The notes under the pieces were generated by a model. It was not told where the DNA came from. It did no database searches and worked only from the letters and a program-made list of their open reading frames with translations. Shown here in pieces: positions 1 to 9,189 of a stretch of DNA of 64,000 nt; the stretch's first letter is position 1, and every line of letters starts with the position of its first letter. The stretch spans positions 1 through 64,000 of the forward strand of contig CABYNZ010000001.1 in the NCBI GenBank assembly GCA_902520485.1, written 5' to 3'. The position numbers were made by a program, and so were the translations under genes. This stretch comes from an uncultured Prochlorococcus sp. GTDB lineage: Bacteria; Cyanobacteriota; Cyanobacteriia; PCC-6307; Cyanobiaceae.

Positions 1-10
1 AACTAAATAT

Positions 11-631
11 TCATCCAATCAAATTATTAATTTTATCTTGAAGGTGCATTGTTACAGAATTCAGATCATGTCTTGATGAACTTTGTGGAGGTTGGACAGG
101 TTGACCCACTTTAATAACTATTTTTGAAAACAAAGGAATAAAGCATCTAAATCTTATTAGTCTGTGTGAATTAACAATTGCAACAGGCAATAATAATTTT
201 TGATTTTTAAAGGCTAATAATGCTGCACCTTGTTTGGGCTTATTCACTCGACCATTTTTTTGACGAGTGCCATCAATAAAAATTCCAATACAATTATCAT
301 CTGATAATTTCTTACATGCTGTTTTAATTGTGTTTTTATCAGCAATTCCTCTTTTTACAGGATACGCTCCACAAGCCTTGATAATAAACCCGAGGAAAGG
401 GATTCTAAAAAGTTCTGCCTTGGCCATAAAAGATATATTACGTCCAAGGGCATGTCCTAACAAAGGAGGGTCCAGTAAAGAACCATGATTAGAAACCATG
501 ATAAAGGAATCTTTTTGCGGAATATTGTCTCTACCTATTAAATGACCTTTAAATACAAATTTATAAATAGGAAATACAAAAAGCTTGCTAACTAATTCAT
601 AGATTAATTTTTGAATAGTATGATTTTTCAT
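11..631 (-). CDS. plsC: 1-acyl-sn-glycerol-3-phosphate acyltransferase PlsC
   Basis: Likely transfers an acyl group to lysophosphatidic acid to make phosphatidic acid at the inner face of the membrane. The 206-residue protein has the HX4D acyltransferase box (His49, Asp54) and a second block FIDGTR at about 118-123, where Asp replaces the usual Glu of the family's EGTR. It is the last gene of a minus-strand lipid operon after plsX, fabH and fabD, with a five-base gap to fabD, so it shares their transcript. The family is clear; the exact acyl donor and acceptor are inferred from context. Confidence 0.9.
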   Translation of the reverse strand: MKNHTIQKLIYELVSKLFVFPIYKFVFKGHLIGRDNIPQKDSFIMVSNHGSLLDPPLLGHALGRNISFMAKAELFRIPFLGFIIKACGAYPVKRGIADKNTIKTACKKLSDDNCIGIFIDGTRQKNGRVNKPKQGAALLAFKNQKLLLPVAIVNSHRLIRFRCFIPLFSKIVIKVGQPVQPPQSSSRHDLNSVTMHLQDKINNLIG

Positions 632-636
632 ACAAA

Positions 637-1533
637 TTAATAAGATATTTGATCAGAAGATGAAACTTGAGAAATTTTTACATCTTTAAGATGTCTTTTT
701 CCTAAACCGCTTAGTACATTTGAAGGGCCAATTTCGACAATATGAAGATCACTATCTTTTGCCATTAAATCCATAGTTTCTCGCCACCTCACTCCATTAC
801 ACATTTGCTTTTCTAATCTAATTTTAAGCTCGTTTGGATCGCTACACAGTGAAGGCTCATAATTACTAATTACAGGGAAAGAGGGATTGTTAAATTTAAT
901 CTTTTTTAAATACTCACAAAATTTTGATGAAGGTTCATTCATAAATGGCGAATGAAATGCTCCTGAAACATTTAATTTCAAGAATCTTTTACAAGCAATT
1001 TCTCTCGATAAATTATCTAAGGCTTCAGTAGATCCTGATAAGACAACTTGGGAAGAACTATTGTCATTAGCAATGACAATATCATCAATTTTTTGCACTA
1101 ATAAATCAAGTTGATTTCTATCAAAACCAATTACTGCTGCCATAGATCCTTTCCCAGCATTGACCATTAATTGAGACCTTTCTTTTATAAGAGAAACACA
1201 ATCTTCGAATGAAAAAACATCGGCACAATATAGTGCAGTGATTTCTCCAAGACTATGTCCCGCAACATAAGTTGGTTTAAACCCATTTTCCTTTAACGCA
1301 TCTAATAAAATTGATTCAACTAAAAAAAGACAAATTTGTGTATTCCTTGTGTTATTCAAATCAAAAAGAGGATTTGTTGGTTCAGTATTTAATTCACAAA
1401 TTTCAAATAAATTTCTCTCAAATATCTCAGAAGCATAACTAAATCTCTCTTTTGTGATCGGCAGATTTTCAATTTGTTTTGCCATTCCAATTTTTTGCGA
1501 ACCCTGTCCAGGGAATACCCATGCAACTTTCAT
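637..1533 (-). CDS. fabD: Malonyl-CoA:ACP transacylase FabD
   Basis: Moves malonyl from CoA to acyl carrier protein, supplying the extender unit for fatty-acid synthesis in the cytoplasm. At 298 residues it is of normal length. The N-terminal GQGSQ motif (about 9-13) and the nucleophile elbow GHSLG with catalytic Ser94 are intact, and the conserved GAFHSPFM block supplies the active-site His. It lies between fabH (18-base gap) and plsC (5-base gap), both on the minus strand, as expected for one operon. Confidence 0.97.
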   Translation of the reverse strand: MKVAWVFPGQGSQKIGMAKQIENLPITKERFSYASEIFERNLFEICELNTEPTNPLFDLNNTRNTQICLFLVESILLDALKENGFKPTYVAGHSLGEITALYCADVFSFEDCVSLIKERSQLMVNAGKGSMAAVIGFDRNQLDLLVQKIDDIVIANDNSSSQVVLSGSTEALDNLSREIACKRFLKLNVSGAFHSPFMNEPSSKFCEYLKKIKFNNPSFPVISNYEPSLCSDPNELKIRLEKQMCNGVRWRETMDLMAKDSDLHIVEIGPSNVLSGLGKRHLKDVKISQVSSSDQISY

Positions 1534-1551
1534 AATGTTCCTATTTTGTTT

Positions 1552-2559
1552 TTAACCCCATTTAATTAGGGCTGCACCCCAACTTAGCCCAGCACCGAAA
1601 CCACTTGTAGCAATAATATCATTTTGTTTAATTCTATAATCTCTTACAGCTTCATCCATCATTAGTGGAATTGTTGCTGCTGAAGTATTGCCATATTTTT
1701 CTAAATTGCTAAGAATCTTTTCTCTGGGAATTTTTAACCTCTCTCCTACAGAATCCAATATTCTTTGATTAGCTTGATGCAACAAAAGCCAATCAACTTG
1801 ATCAGCGTTATATTTCATTTTTTTCAACAACTTTTGAAGAATTAGGGGGACTTCTTTAACTGCGAATTTATAAACTTCCTGACCATTCATTTGAATTGGA
1901 GAAAAACCTCCACTTAAAAAGTCAATTTCATCCACTATTGAATCCTTATTATTTTTTGATGGAAGATTAAGAAAAGAACCCCTCCCACCATCGGTTCTCA
2001 TATCAAAACCTATAAAATTATCAAATTCATTTGTTGCTTCAATTGCTAATGCACCTGCACCATCTCCAAAGAGAATACAACTTCTTCTATCATTCCAATC
2101 AACAAAACTTGATAATTGATCTGATCCAATAACAATAGCCCTCTTAAAACTTCCCCCTTTTAAAAATTGTGAGGCTGTTATTAAGGCAAACAAAAAGCCA
2201 CTACAAGCTGCAGTTAAATCGAAAGCTACAGCATTAGCTGCCCCTAATTTAGCTTGAATGGATGGGGCTGATCCAAATAAATCATGCGGAGTAGAAGTAG
2301 CTAAAACTATCAAATCAATCGTTTTAATATCCCAATTAGCCATTTCTATAGCAGTTAGAGCAGCCTTATAACCCATCTCAGTAACATTATCTTCTACGCT
2401 AGAGATTCTTCTCTCAGAAATACCAGTTCTAGATTGTATCCATTCATTGCTTGTATCAACCTTTTGACTAATTTTTTGATTGGTTAGGATTTGATCAGGC
2501 ACATAACTTCCACTTCCCTTGAATGACACTCCAATCTGATTAAAATTTATTCCTTCCAA
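1552..2559 (-). CDS. fabH: 3-oxoacyl-ACP synthase III FabH
   Basis: Starts fatty-acid synthesis by condensing acetyl-CoA with malonyl-ACP. The thiolase-fold protein has 335 residues and the full FabH triad: Cys119 in the AACSG block, His261 in the LHQAN block and Asn291 in the YGNTSA block. It follows plsX by 53 bases in the same direction, and fabD follows it. plsX-fabH-fabD is a classic bacterial order, and here PlsX and FabH act on neighbouring branches of acyl-ACP metabolism. Confidence 0.97.
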   Translation of the reverse strand: MEGINFNQIGVSFKGSGSYVPDQILTNQKISQKVDTSNEWIQSRTGISERRISSVEDNVTEMGYKAALTAIEMANWDIKTIDLIVLATSTPHDLFGSAPSIQAKLGAANAVAFDLTAACSGFLFALITASQFLKGGSFKRAIVIGSDQLSSFVDWNDRRSCILFGDGAGALAIEATNEFDNFIGFDMRTDGGRGSFLNLPSKNNKDSIVDEIDFLSGGFSPIQMNGQEVYKFAVKEVPLILQKLLKKMKYNADQVDWLLLHQANQRILDSVGERLKIPREKILSNLEKYGNTSAATIPLMMDEAVRDYRIKQNDIIATSGFGAGLSWGAALIKWG

Positions 2560-2612
2560 AAGAGTTTTTTAGTTACTTATATTAGTCAAACATAAATTTG
2601 ACTCAATATGTT

Positions 2613-4031
2613 TTATGAATTTAAAACTTGAAGCTTTTGCAGTTGATTCAAATTGTCCATAACACCATGATTCACTGCAGAGTGGGCCAAGCGAAGAGCA
2701 CTAACTACTGATAAAGATTTGCTACTTCCATGACCAATAACGCAAATACCATTCACCCCAAGTAATAAAGCTCCTCCATGTTCGGCATGATCTAACCTTT
2801 TTTTAATTCTGAGTAGATTACTTCTTAAAAAAGCTGAACCAACTTTCCCCCGCCTGCCTCGTGGCAGCTCAGATCTCAAAATATCTAATAAAACGCCTCC
2901 CACAGATTCAAGAAATTTCAATAATATATTTCCAGTAAATCCATCACAGACTACTACATCGAAGCTACCTGATAATACATCTCGCCCTTCACAATTACCT
3001 ACAAAATCAAAACTATTTTCAGAAGATAATAATTCAAATGTTTTTAGGGATAAATCATTGCCTTTGCATTCCTCTTCTCCAATATTTAAAAGGCCAATTC
3101 TTGGCTGTTTTACTTGTAAAACATCTTTTGCATAAATATTACCTAGAAGAGCAAATTGATGCAGATAAGATGGCTTGCAATCAGTATTTGCACCAACATC
3201 TAAGACTAATACCGGGCGAGTTTGATCCCTTGTTGGAAATAATGCTCCTATTGCTGGTCTATCAATCCCTTTCAATCTCCCAATTCTAAATATGGCAGAA
3301 GCCATCATGGCTCCTGAATTACCCGCTGAGTAGACAGCTTCAGCTTTATTATTTCTCACTAAATCCATAGCAACATTTATACTTGCATTTTTCCTTTTTC
3401 TAACTGCAGTGGCTTCTTCATTCATTCCAATAGGCTCTCCACTATCAATTAATTCAAGACGATTATTATCTATTTCATTTTCTAACAATTCTGCTAAACC
3501 AGTTTTTTCTGCTGCATCTTTAACTTTTTCAATTTTGCCGACAAACTTTATATTTATTGGAAATCTACTTATTGCTTCGAGGCAACCCTGAAGAATTGGA
3601 CCAGGAGCATAATCTCCGCCCATGCCATCAACTGCGATCCAAATTCTTTTAGATTGAGATTCCTCCACCCTATCTAAAATATTATCGTTATTTTGTAATC
3701 TTTTTAATGGATCAAAAACTAATGGCTGCAATGTATTTTTAGCTATAGAACTAGCATTTGAAACAACACTACTGGCAGTATTCACAACTGATTCAGCGCT
3801 TGAAACTACATTACCGGCAACATTACCTGCAACATTACTCGCAACATTACTAGCTGTGCTCACAACAGAGCCAGCACCAGAAACTACATTACCCGCAACA
3901 TTACTAGCAGTTACTGCAGAACTAGCAGCAGTATCTACTATTGAAGTTACAGCAGAGTTTCTTTTGTACCAAATAACTAATCTTCTTATAGCTCTGGGCT
4001 TATTAATTTTTTGTACATTTTCTTTGCCCAT
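2613..4031 (-). CDS. plsX: Phosphate acyltransferase PlsX with repetitive N-terminal extension
   Basis: Converts acyl-ACP to acyl-phosphate, the first committed step of phosphatidic acid synthesis. The catalytic domain begins near residue 129 (WIAVDGMGGDYAPG) and runs to the C-terminus. The 472-residue protein is well over 100 residues longer than typical PlsX. Residues 1-35 are basic (RAIRRLVIWYKR) and 36-100 are a low-complexity Val/Ala/Ser/Asn/Gly repeat. The ATG directly abuts the rpaB stop codon, and fabH-fabD-plsC follow. The extension reads in frame from the only good ATG. I infer that it may contact membrane, since PlsX is a peripheral membrane enzyme in other bacteria, but that is not shown here. 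Confidence 0.95.
   Translation of the reverse strand: MGKENVQKINKPRAIRRLVIWYKRNSAVTSIVDTAASSAVTASNVAGNVVSGAGSVVSTASNVASNVAGNVAGNVVSSAESVVNTASSVVSNASSIAKNTLQPLVFDPLKRLQNNDNILDRVEESQSKRIWIAVDGMGGDYAPGPILQGCLEAISRFPINIKFVGKIEKVKDAAEKTGLAELLENEIDNNRLELIDSGEPIGMNEEATAVRKRKNASINVAMDLVRNNKAEAVYSAGNSGAMMASAIFRIGRLKGIDRPAIGALFPTRDQTRPVLVLDVGANTDCKPSYLHQFALLGNIYAKDVLQVKQPRIGLLNIGEEECKGNDLSLKTFELLSSENSFDFVGNCEGRDVLSGSFDVVVCDGFTGNILLKFLESVGGVLLDILRSELPRGRRGKVGSAFLRSNLLRIKKRLDHAEHGGALLLGVNGICVIGHGSSKSLSVVSALRLAHSAVNHGVMDNLNQLQKLQVLNS
3747..3911 (-). repeat. Coding repeat in PlsX N-terminus (22-residue unit, twice)
   Basis: Codons 41-95 of plsX encode an internal repeat. Residues 44-65 and 70-91 align without gaps at 17 of 22 positions and are separated by a four-residue partial copy (NVAG). 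Each copy can be split into two 11-residue halves. The repeat is rich in Val, Ala, Ser, Asn and Gly, with one charged residue (Glu80). At DNA level it gives near-identical 12-base blocks, so copy number could vary between strains. Confidence 0.85.
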
Positions 4032-4778
4032 TTATTTACCTTCAAAAGGAGCAAGATCTACAATTCTTTGAAAAAGATATCCTGTACCTCTTGCTGTTAA
4101 TATCAATTCAGGATTTGCTGGATCAGCCTCCAGTTTTGATCTTAATCTTGATATGTGAACATCTACCACTCTCGTATCTACGTGTCTCTCAGGGGTATAT
4201 CCCCAAACTTCCTTCAAAATTTCTCCTCTACTAAATGGCTCGCCTGACCTGCTTACCAAAAGCTCTAAAAGGCTAAATTCCATACCAGTTAATCTAATTC
4301 TCTCATCGCTTTTAAAAACTTGCCTTCGATTTGTATCAATTTTTATATCAGTAACCATAATTAATCCTGAATTAGGCATTCCAGGAATTTGTTCTTTGTC
4401 AATTCTTCTTAGAACACATCTAATTCTAGCTTCTAATTCCTTAGGACTAAATGGTTTCACGACATAATCATCAGCCCCTAATTCTAAACCTGTAATTCTG
4501 TCTGCAACGTCTCCTAATGCAGTTAACATGACAATTGGAACATCAGAATCTTTCCTTAATTCTTGGCAAACCCCATATCCATCTAGCTTTGGCATCATGA
4601 CGTCAAGCACAACTATATCAGGTTCATAATCCTTAAATAACTTTAGTGCTTCTTTACCATCACTTGCAGTTACAACTTTGTAGCCAATCATGGAGAGACG
4701 TGTCTCCAGAATTCTTCTAATACTTGCCTCATCATCTGCGACAAGTATAGTTTCTTTAGTTTGACTAGATAGAGCCAT
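4032..4778 (-). CDS. rpaB: Response regulator RpaB (Ycf27-like, OmpR family)
   Basis: DNA-binding response regulator of cyanobacteria and some plastids. In studied species it controls high-light genes and photosystem genes through HLR1 sites. The 248-residue protein has a receiver domain with acidic pocket Asp15-Asp16 and phosphoacceptor Asp59, the switch Lys in VVKPFSPKE, and a C-terminal winged helix (RLTGMEFSLLELL, EVWGY, VDVHISRLRSKLE, GTGYLF). It sits head of the plsX-fabH-fabD-plsC run with no gap to plsX, so lipid genes may share its transcript. It is divergent from radA. Distinguished from the RpaA of this window by its sequence around both domains. Confidence 0.93.
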   Translation of the reverse strand: MALSSQTKETILVADDEASIRRILETRLSMIGYKVVTASDGKEALKLFKDYEPDIVVLDVMMPKLDGYGVCQELRKDSDVPIVMLTALGDVADRITGLELGADDYVVKPFSPKELEARIRCVLRRIDKEQIPGMPNSGLIMVTDIKIDTNRRQVFKSDERIRLTGMEFSLLELLVSRSGEPFSRGEILKEVWGYTPERHVDTRVVDVHISRLRSKLEADPANPELILTARGTGYLFQRIVDLAPFEGK

Positions 4779-4885
4779 TTGTTTCTATTAGCTAATCAGT
4801 AAGAGAATTTATTATTAACCTAATCTAACTTGTAGAGGGGCAATATCCCAAACATTCTAGTTCCATTACTTCATTCAGAAACTTA

Positions 4886-6271
4886 ATGTCTAGCAAATTA
4901 TCGACTTTTATTTGTCAGAATTGCGGATCTGAGACTTCTCAATACTTTGGTAAATGCCTTAATTGCAACTCATGGAATTCTATTGTTGAAGAAATAAAAA
5001 GTAAGAGCTATAAATATCAAGAAATAAAAAATATAAGTGATGCTAAAAAATCTATACCGTTTAATGAGATCTCTTCAAAAAAAATATCAAGATTTACAAG
5101 TGGTTTTAGAGAATTCGATCGAGTTCTTGGCGGTGGAATAGTACCTGGATCTTTTGTTTTACTTGGAGGAGAACCAGGTATAGGTAAAAGCACAATAGTT
5201 CTTCAGTCAGCAGGAAAAATATCTCTCAATGAGAAAGTTTTATACATAACTGCAGAAGAATCCTTAGAACAAGTAAAAATAAGATGGGAAAGATTGAATC
5301 AAAACAGTATGGATTTAAAAATATTTGCAGAAACTAATTTATCCGTAATTATAGATGAAATCAAAAGCGTAAATCCAAGATTCGCAATTATTGATAGTAT
5401 TCAAGCGATCCATAATAATGAAATGCAAAGTTCTCCAGGATCTGTTTCTCAAGTTAGAGCGTGTTCATCTGAATTGCAAAATCTTGCCAAAGACAATAAT
5501 ATTGCGCTCTTAATAATTGGTCATGTAACCAAAGATGGGGCTTTAGCTGGCCCTAAAACTCTAGAGCATTTAGTTGATACAGTAATAAACTTTGAAGGAG
5601 ATAATATTTCCTCACATAGATTATTAAGAAGTACAAAAAATCGATTTGGATCGACCTTCGAGATTGGAATTTTTGAAATGCTTGAAGAGGGTTTACGAGA
5701 GATAAAAAACCCAAGTTCAATTTTTACAAATAAAGAAAATATTGCAGGTGTAACAACTACGATTACAAATGAAGGCACTCGACCATTAGCAGTTGATATA
5801 CAAGCACTGGTAAATAAAACTTTCTACAGTAACCCAAGACGTACCACAACTGGAATAAGCATAAATAGATTGCATCAAATTCTAGCTGTTATTGAAAAAC
5901 ACGTAGGTTTTAAATTATCTGACTTTGATTGTTATGTAGCTACTGGTGGGGGGTTTGAGATTAATGATCCATCATCTGACTTAGCTGTAGCAATATCAAT
6001 TTTATCAAGTTTGAAAAATATTCCTCCTTTGGCTAGTAGCTCATTTATTGGAGAATTGGGTTTGAGTGGTCAGGTTAGAAAATCTAATAACCTTCGAACA
6101 AAGATAGAAGAAGCTGTAAGACTAGGAATCAGAAATATTATAGTGCCAAAACTAGAGGAGGAACTAAAAAATAATTTTCAAAATTTAATAAATATTAGAG
6201 AGATATCCAATATTAAAGAAGCAGTAGACTATTCTTTATCAAATAAAAAATTAGAGATACATATCGATTGA
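4886..6271 (+). CDS. radA: DNA repair protein RadA
   Basis: RecA-like ATPase that helps process recombination intermediates and branch migration. In order it has an N-terminal Cys4 zinc finger (Cys10, Cys13, Cys24, Cys27), a RecA-type core with Walker [10 protein letters not shown] (about 95-103), the RadA-specific KNRFG motif (251-255), and a Lon-protease-like C-terminal domain. The length of 461 residues is normal. It is divergent from rpaB, and its 3' end overlaps the end of the convergent ycf3 by about 20 bases. Confidence 0.97.
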   Translation: MSSKLSTFICQNCGSETSQYFGKCLNCNSWNSIVEEIKSKSYKYQEIKNISDAKKSIPFNEISSKKISRFTSGFREFDRVLGGGIVPGSFVLLGGEPGIGKSTIVLQSAGKISLNEKVLYITAEESLEQVKIRWERLNQNSMDLKIFAETNLSVIIDEIKSVNPRFAIIDSIQAIHNNEMQSSPGSVSQVRACSSELQNLAKDNNIALLIIGHVTKDGALAGPKTLEHLVDTVINFEGDNISSHRLLRSTKNRFGSTFEIGIFEMLEEGLREIKNPSSIFTNKENIAGVTTTITNEGTRPLAVDIQALVNKTFYSNPRRTTTGISINRLHQILAVIEKHVGFKLSDFDCYVATGGGFEINDPSSDLAVAISILSSLKNIPPLASSSFIGELGLSGQVRKSNNLRTKIEEAVRLGIRNIIVPKLEEELKNNFQNLINIREISNIKEAVDYSLSNKKLEIHID

Positions 6272-6772
6272 ACTTCTTCCTGAGTTTTTAAGCCAATTCT
6301 CAATATCGAGGTAGCCACCTGGATATAATCTCACTGCTTTAGACCAGACTTCAGCAGCTTTATCAAACCAAATATCTCTCTGGTCTAAATCACCATTTTG
6401 CTCAGCATATCTTCCTCTTTTTTCATAAATCAAACCTATATTTTTAAGGCATGATGGTTGTTTGGGATTTTCTACTAATGCCTTTTCATAAGTTTCAATA
6501 GAAAGATCCTCTTCACCATTACTCATATATATTATTGCCATATTTTTTAAAGTCTCACCCCTATCAATTTTATTTTCTTCGAGTAGTAAACTCTCTTTGT
6601 AATACTCTAATGCTTCGGAATAATCCCCATTATTTTGTGCCGCTAGACCGTCTCTATAATAGATATAAGCTTTTTTTTCTTTCTCTGCAATAGGCATTAT
6701 TTTTACTATTGATTCAGCAATTACAGTAAAAGCTTTATCTATAAAATTGTCTCTGTTTTGATTACTAGGCAC
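6251..6772 (-). CDS. ycf3: Photosystem I assembly protein Ycf3
   Basis: Thylakoid-associated TPR protein required for assembly of photosystem I in cyanobacteria and chloroplasts. I place the start at the GTG at 6772, giving 173 residues beginning with [15 protein letters not shown], the N-terminus and length usual for Ycf3. The open frame continues upstream, but that part is AT-rich and Phe/Ile/Asn-rich, unlike the family. Three TPR units are visible, including the blocks around [20 protein letters not shown] and the motif [16 protein letters not shown]. It converges on radA and is divergent from the copper ATPase. Confidence 0.95.
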   Translation of the reverse strand: MPSNQNRDNFIDKAFTVIAESIVKIMPIAEKEKKAYIYYRDGLAAQNNGDYSEALEYYKESLLLEENKIDRGETLKNMAIIYMSNGEEDLSIETYEKALVENPKQPSCLKNIGLIYEKRGRYAEQNGDLDQRDIWFDKAAEVWSKAVRLYPGGYLDIENWLKNSGRSSIDMYL

Positions 6773-6884
6773 CGCTGTAAAACTAATAAAATTAATATAG
6801 TAATTTAAAAAATAACTATTTAAAAAATTTACTACATTTATTATTATAGTTAAAAAAAAGGTCAAACATTAATTTGCTTCAATC

Positions 6885-8567
6885 GTGAAAAATATAGAAA
6901 GCATTCAATTAAGCATTACTGGAATGAAGTGCGGAGGTTGTGTTAGTACTGTTGAAAAAATTTTAAAAAATTCTGATGGTATTGAAAATGTTTCAGTTAA
7001 CTTGCTAACTGAAAGTGCATATTTTGAAATTACCCAGAAACATATTGAAATAGAAACAGTTCTCAAAAATCTAAAAGAGCATGGTTTCCCCTCAAAGATT
7101 TACATAAATGATTTTTCAAAAAAAATAAATAAGGCAGAATTAGAAAAAAAAAAGAAGTGGAATAATCAATGGGAAAAACTAACTTTTGCTTTATTACTTT
7201 TATTATTTTCAGGTTTAGGACATCTCGCTGAAGGAAGATATATAAATTTTCCACTATTAGGTAATATATTTTTTCACGCTTCATTAGCAACATTAGCTCT
7301 ATTATTTCCTGGCAGAGGAATAATAATTAACGGATTTAAATCATTTATTCAAAACCGTCCGGATATGGATTCTCTAGTAGCCCTTGGAGTAACTAGCGCA
7401 TATACAACAAGTTTTCTATCCGTAATATTTCCTAGCACTGGTTTTCCATGTTTTTTTAATGAACCAGTTATGCTATTAGGTTTTATATTGATTGGGCGTT
7501 TCTTAGAGGAAAGAGCAAGATACCAAACTGGATCATCCATTGGAGATTTATTAGATCTTCAACCTGAAATGGCGAATATCTACACAGAAGATAATCAAAT
7601 AAAATCAATAAGAGTAAACACTTTAAGACCTGATCAAGAGATTCAAGTTTTAGCAGGCGACAGAGTACCTGCTGACTGCATTGTTACTCAAGGTAATTCA
7701 TATGTTGATGTTTCACATATTACTGGAGAATCCAAACCTATCGAGGTAAAAAAAGGCGAAAATCTATCTAGTGGGTCTTTAAATCTTAATTCAACTCTGA
7801 GACTAAAAGTACAAAAAGTCGGAGGGGATTCTTCTCTTGCAAAACTAGTTAATCTTATTGAATCTGTAAACGCTAGAAAACCTCGCATTCAAAGAATTGC
7901 TGATGAAATTGCAGGAAAATTCACTTACTTTGTACTTATTTTTGCTACTTTAACCTTCTTCTTTTGGTGGAAGGGGGCAAGAAACATTTGGCCAGATTTA
8001 TTAATTCATAATCAGCAATTCATTACTCAATCAAGCCATACACTTCATAGTTCGCTTGGTAGTAATGCTGATAATTTCCTTAGTTTAGCCATTCAATTGT
8101 CAATTGCTGTTTTAGTAATAGCTTGTCCTTGTGCATTAGGTTTAGCGACCCCAACTGTAATAACTGTGGCATCAGGTAAAGCAGCTAAAAAAGGAGTTTT
8201 GTTTAAAGGCGGGGACAAAATAGAGATGGCTTCAAAAATTAATCACATTATTTTTGATAAGACAGGCACTTTAACAAAAGGTAAGCCTTTCATAGTTGAT
8301 TTTAAAAATAGTGATGATCATTCATTTTTATTAAGAATAGCTGCGAGTTTAGAAAAAGAAAGCAGACATCCAATCGCAGATGCATTAATTCAAGAGGCAA
8401 AAAAACAAAATTTAAGTTTATTTCCAATAAAAAAGATTTTCACTCATTCAGGTCGAGGTATTTCTGGAGAATTAGAGTCAATTGATGGACTTATTAATAT
8501 TGGAAATATTGAATGGCTACTAAGTAAAAAAATAATTATTGATAGTGATGCAAAAAAAAGTCATTGA
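6885..8567 (+). CDS. Cu+-transporting P1B ATPase, N-terminal part (frame broken)
   Basis: First part of a CtaA/PacS/CopA-like copper pump. The GTG-initiated frame gives a heavy-metal-binding domain with MKCGGCVST near residue 14, transmembrane helices, the actuator loop motif TGES, the Cu+-type CPC motif (IACPCALG) in the sixth helix region, the DKTGTLT phosphorylation site and the HP motif (ESRHPIADAL). The frame then stops 560 codons in, just after an A8 tract, before the rest of the P-domain. A +1 shift there restores the remaining protein. In cyanobacteria such pumps send copper toward the thylakoid lumen or cytoplasmic membrane for plastocyanin and cytochrome oxidase; which one this is cannot be told here. 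Confidence 0.85.
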   Translation: MKNIESIQLSITGMKCGGCVSTVEKILKNSDGIENVSVNLLTESAYFEITQKHIEIETVLKNLKEHGFPSKIYINDFSKKINKAELEKKKKWNNQWEKLTFALLLLLFSGLGHLAEGRYINFPLLGNIFFHASLATLALLFPGRGIIINGFKSFIQNRPDMDSLVALGVTSAYTTSFLSVIFPSTGFPCFFNEPVMLLGFILIGRFLEERARYQTGSSIGDLLDLQPEMANIYTEDNQIKSIRVNTLRPDQEIQVLAGDRVPADCIVTQGNSYVDVSHITGESKPIEVKKGENLSSGSLNLNSTLRLKVQKVGGDSSLAKLVNLIESVNARKPRIQRIADEIAGKFTYFVLIFATLTFFFWWKGARNIWPDLLIHNQQFITQSSHTLHSSLGSNADNFLSLAIQLSIAVLVIACPCALGLATPTVITVASGKAAKKGVLFKGGDKIEMASKINHIIFDKTGTLTKGKPFIVDFKNSDDHSFLLRIAASLEKESRHPIADALIQEAKKQNLSLFPIKKIFTHSGRGISGELESIDGLINIGNIEWLLSKKIIIDSDAKKSH

Positions 8568-9189
8568 AAATGAAGAGACAAAAACGAACACTATCATTGG
8601 AGTAAGTATCAAAGATAAGTTATTAGGATTTATCTTCCTAGGAGATTTACTGAGAGATGATTCAGTTAAAACAGTTCAAAATTTAAGAGAAAACAAATTT
8701 AAAATTAATATTTTAAGTGGAGATAGGAAACAAACAGTTTTAGCTTTAGCAAAAAAAATTGGTTGTAAAGAAACAGAAGTAAAATGGGATCTTCTTCCTG
8801 AAATGAAGCTAAAGACTTTAGAAAATTTAAAAATTAATAATAAAGTAGCAATGATTGGTGATGGTATTAATGATGTTCCAGCCTTAGCATCATCAGACTT
8901 AGGAATTGCGGTGGGATCAGGAACTCAAATAGCCAAGGCAAATGCAGATGTAGTATTGATGGGAGATCAACTAAATGGATTACCTTACGCCTTAAATCTT
9001 GCCAAAAAAACTATAAGAAAAATAAAGCAAAATCTAACATGGGCTTTTGGTTACAACTTACTAGCTATACCTTTAGCCGCCGGCATTTTATTCCCTAAAT
9101 ACGGTATTCTTCTTACTCCCTCAATAGCAGCATTATTAATGGCTATTAGCTCTATTACAGTTGTAATTAATGCTTTATCTTTGGCTTAA
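8539..9189 (+). CDS. Cu+-transporting P1B ATPase, C-terminal part (shifted frame)
   Basis: Second part of the same copper pump, read one base out of phase with the first part. It holds the hinge motif GDGINDVPAL and the P1B-1 signatures in the last two helices, YNLLAIP (YNx4P) and MAISS (MxxSS), which are typical of Cu+ pumps. The open frame begins with a possible TTG/ATG near 8539-8548, but no ATPase would start here, so it is a continuation and not a gene. Joined with the first part after dropping one A, the product would be 767 residues, a normal pump length. It ends directly against the tmk start codon. Confidence 0.8.
   Translation: MIVMQKKVIENEETKTNTIIGVSIKDKLLGFIFLGDLLRDDSVKTVQNLRENKFKINILSGDRKQTVLALAKKIGCKETEVKWDLLPEMKLKTLENLKINNKVAMIGDGINDVPALASSDLGIAVGSGTQIAKANADVVLMGDQLNGLPYALNLAKKTIRKIKQNLTWAFGYNLLAIPLAAGILFPKYGILLTPSIAALLMAISSITVVINALSLA
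8552..8559 (+). other. A8 tract at the copper ATPase frame break
   Basis: Eight consecutive A residues preceded by C and followed by GTC. Reading seven instead of eight joins the two halves of the pump in frame (…QKKVIENEE…). The site is between the N-domain and the C-terminal half of the P-domain. Possible explanations are a real mutation, a sequencing error, or polymerase slippage on the A tract. Confidence 0.8.

Noticed and set aside
6773..6865. Longer N-terminus of Ycf3
   Set aside because: The added 31 residues are Phe/Ile/Asn-rich; the GTG at 6772 gives the usual 173-residue protein.
7144..7153. A10 run early in the copper ATPase gene as a second frame break
   Set aside because: The frame stays open and correct through the run, so no shift is needed, although slippage there is possible.
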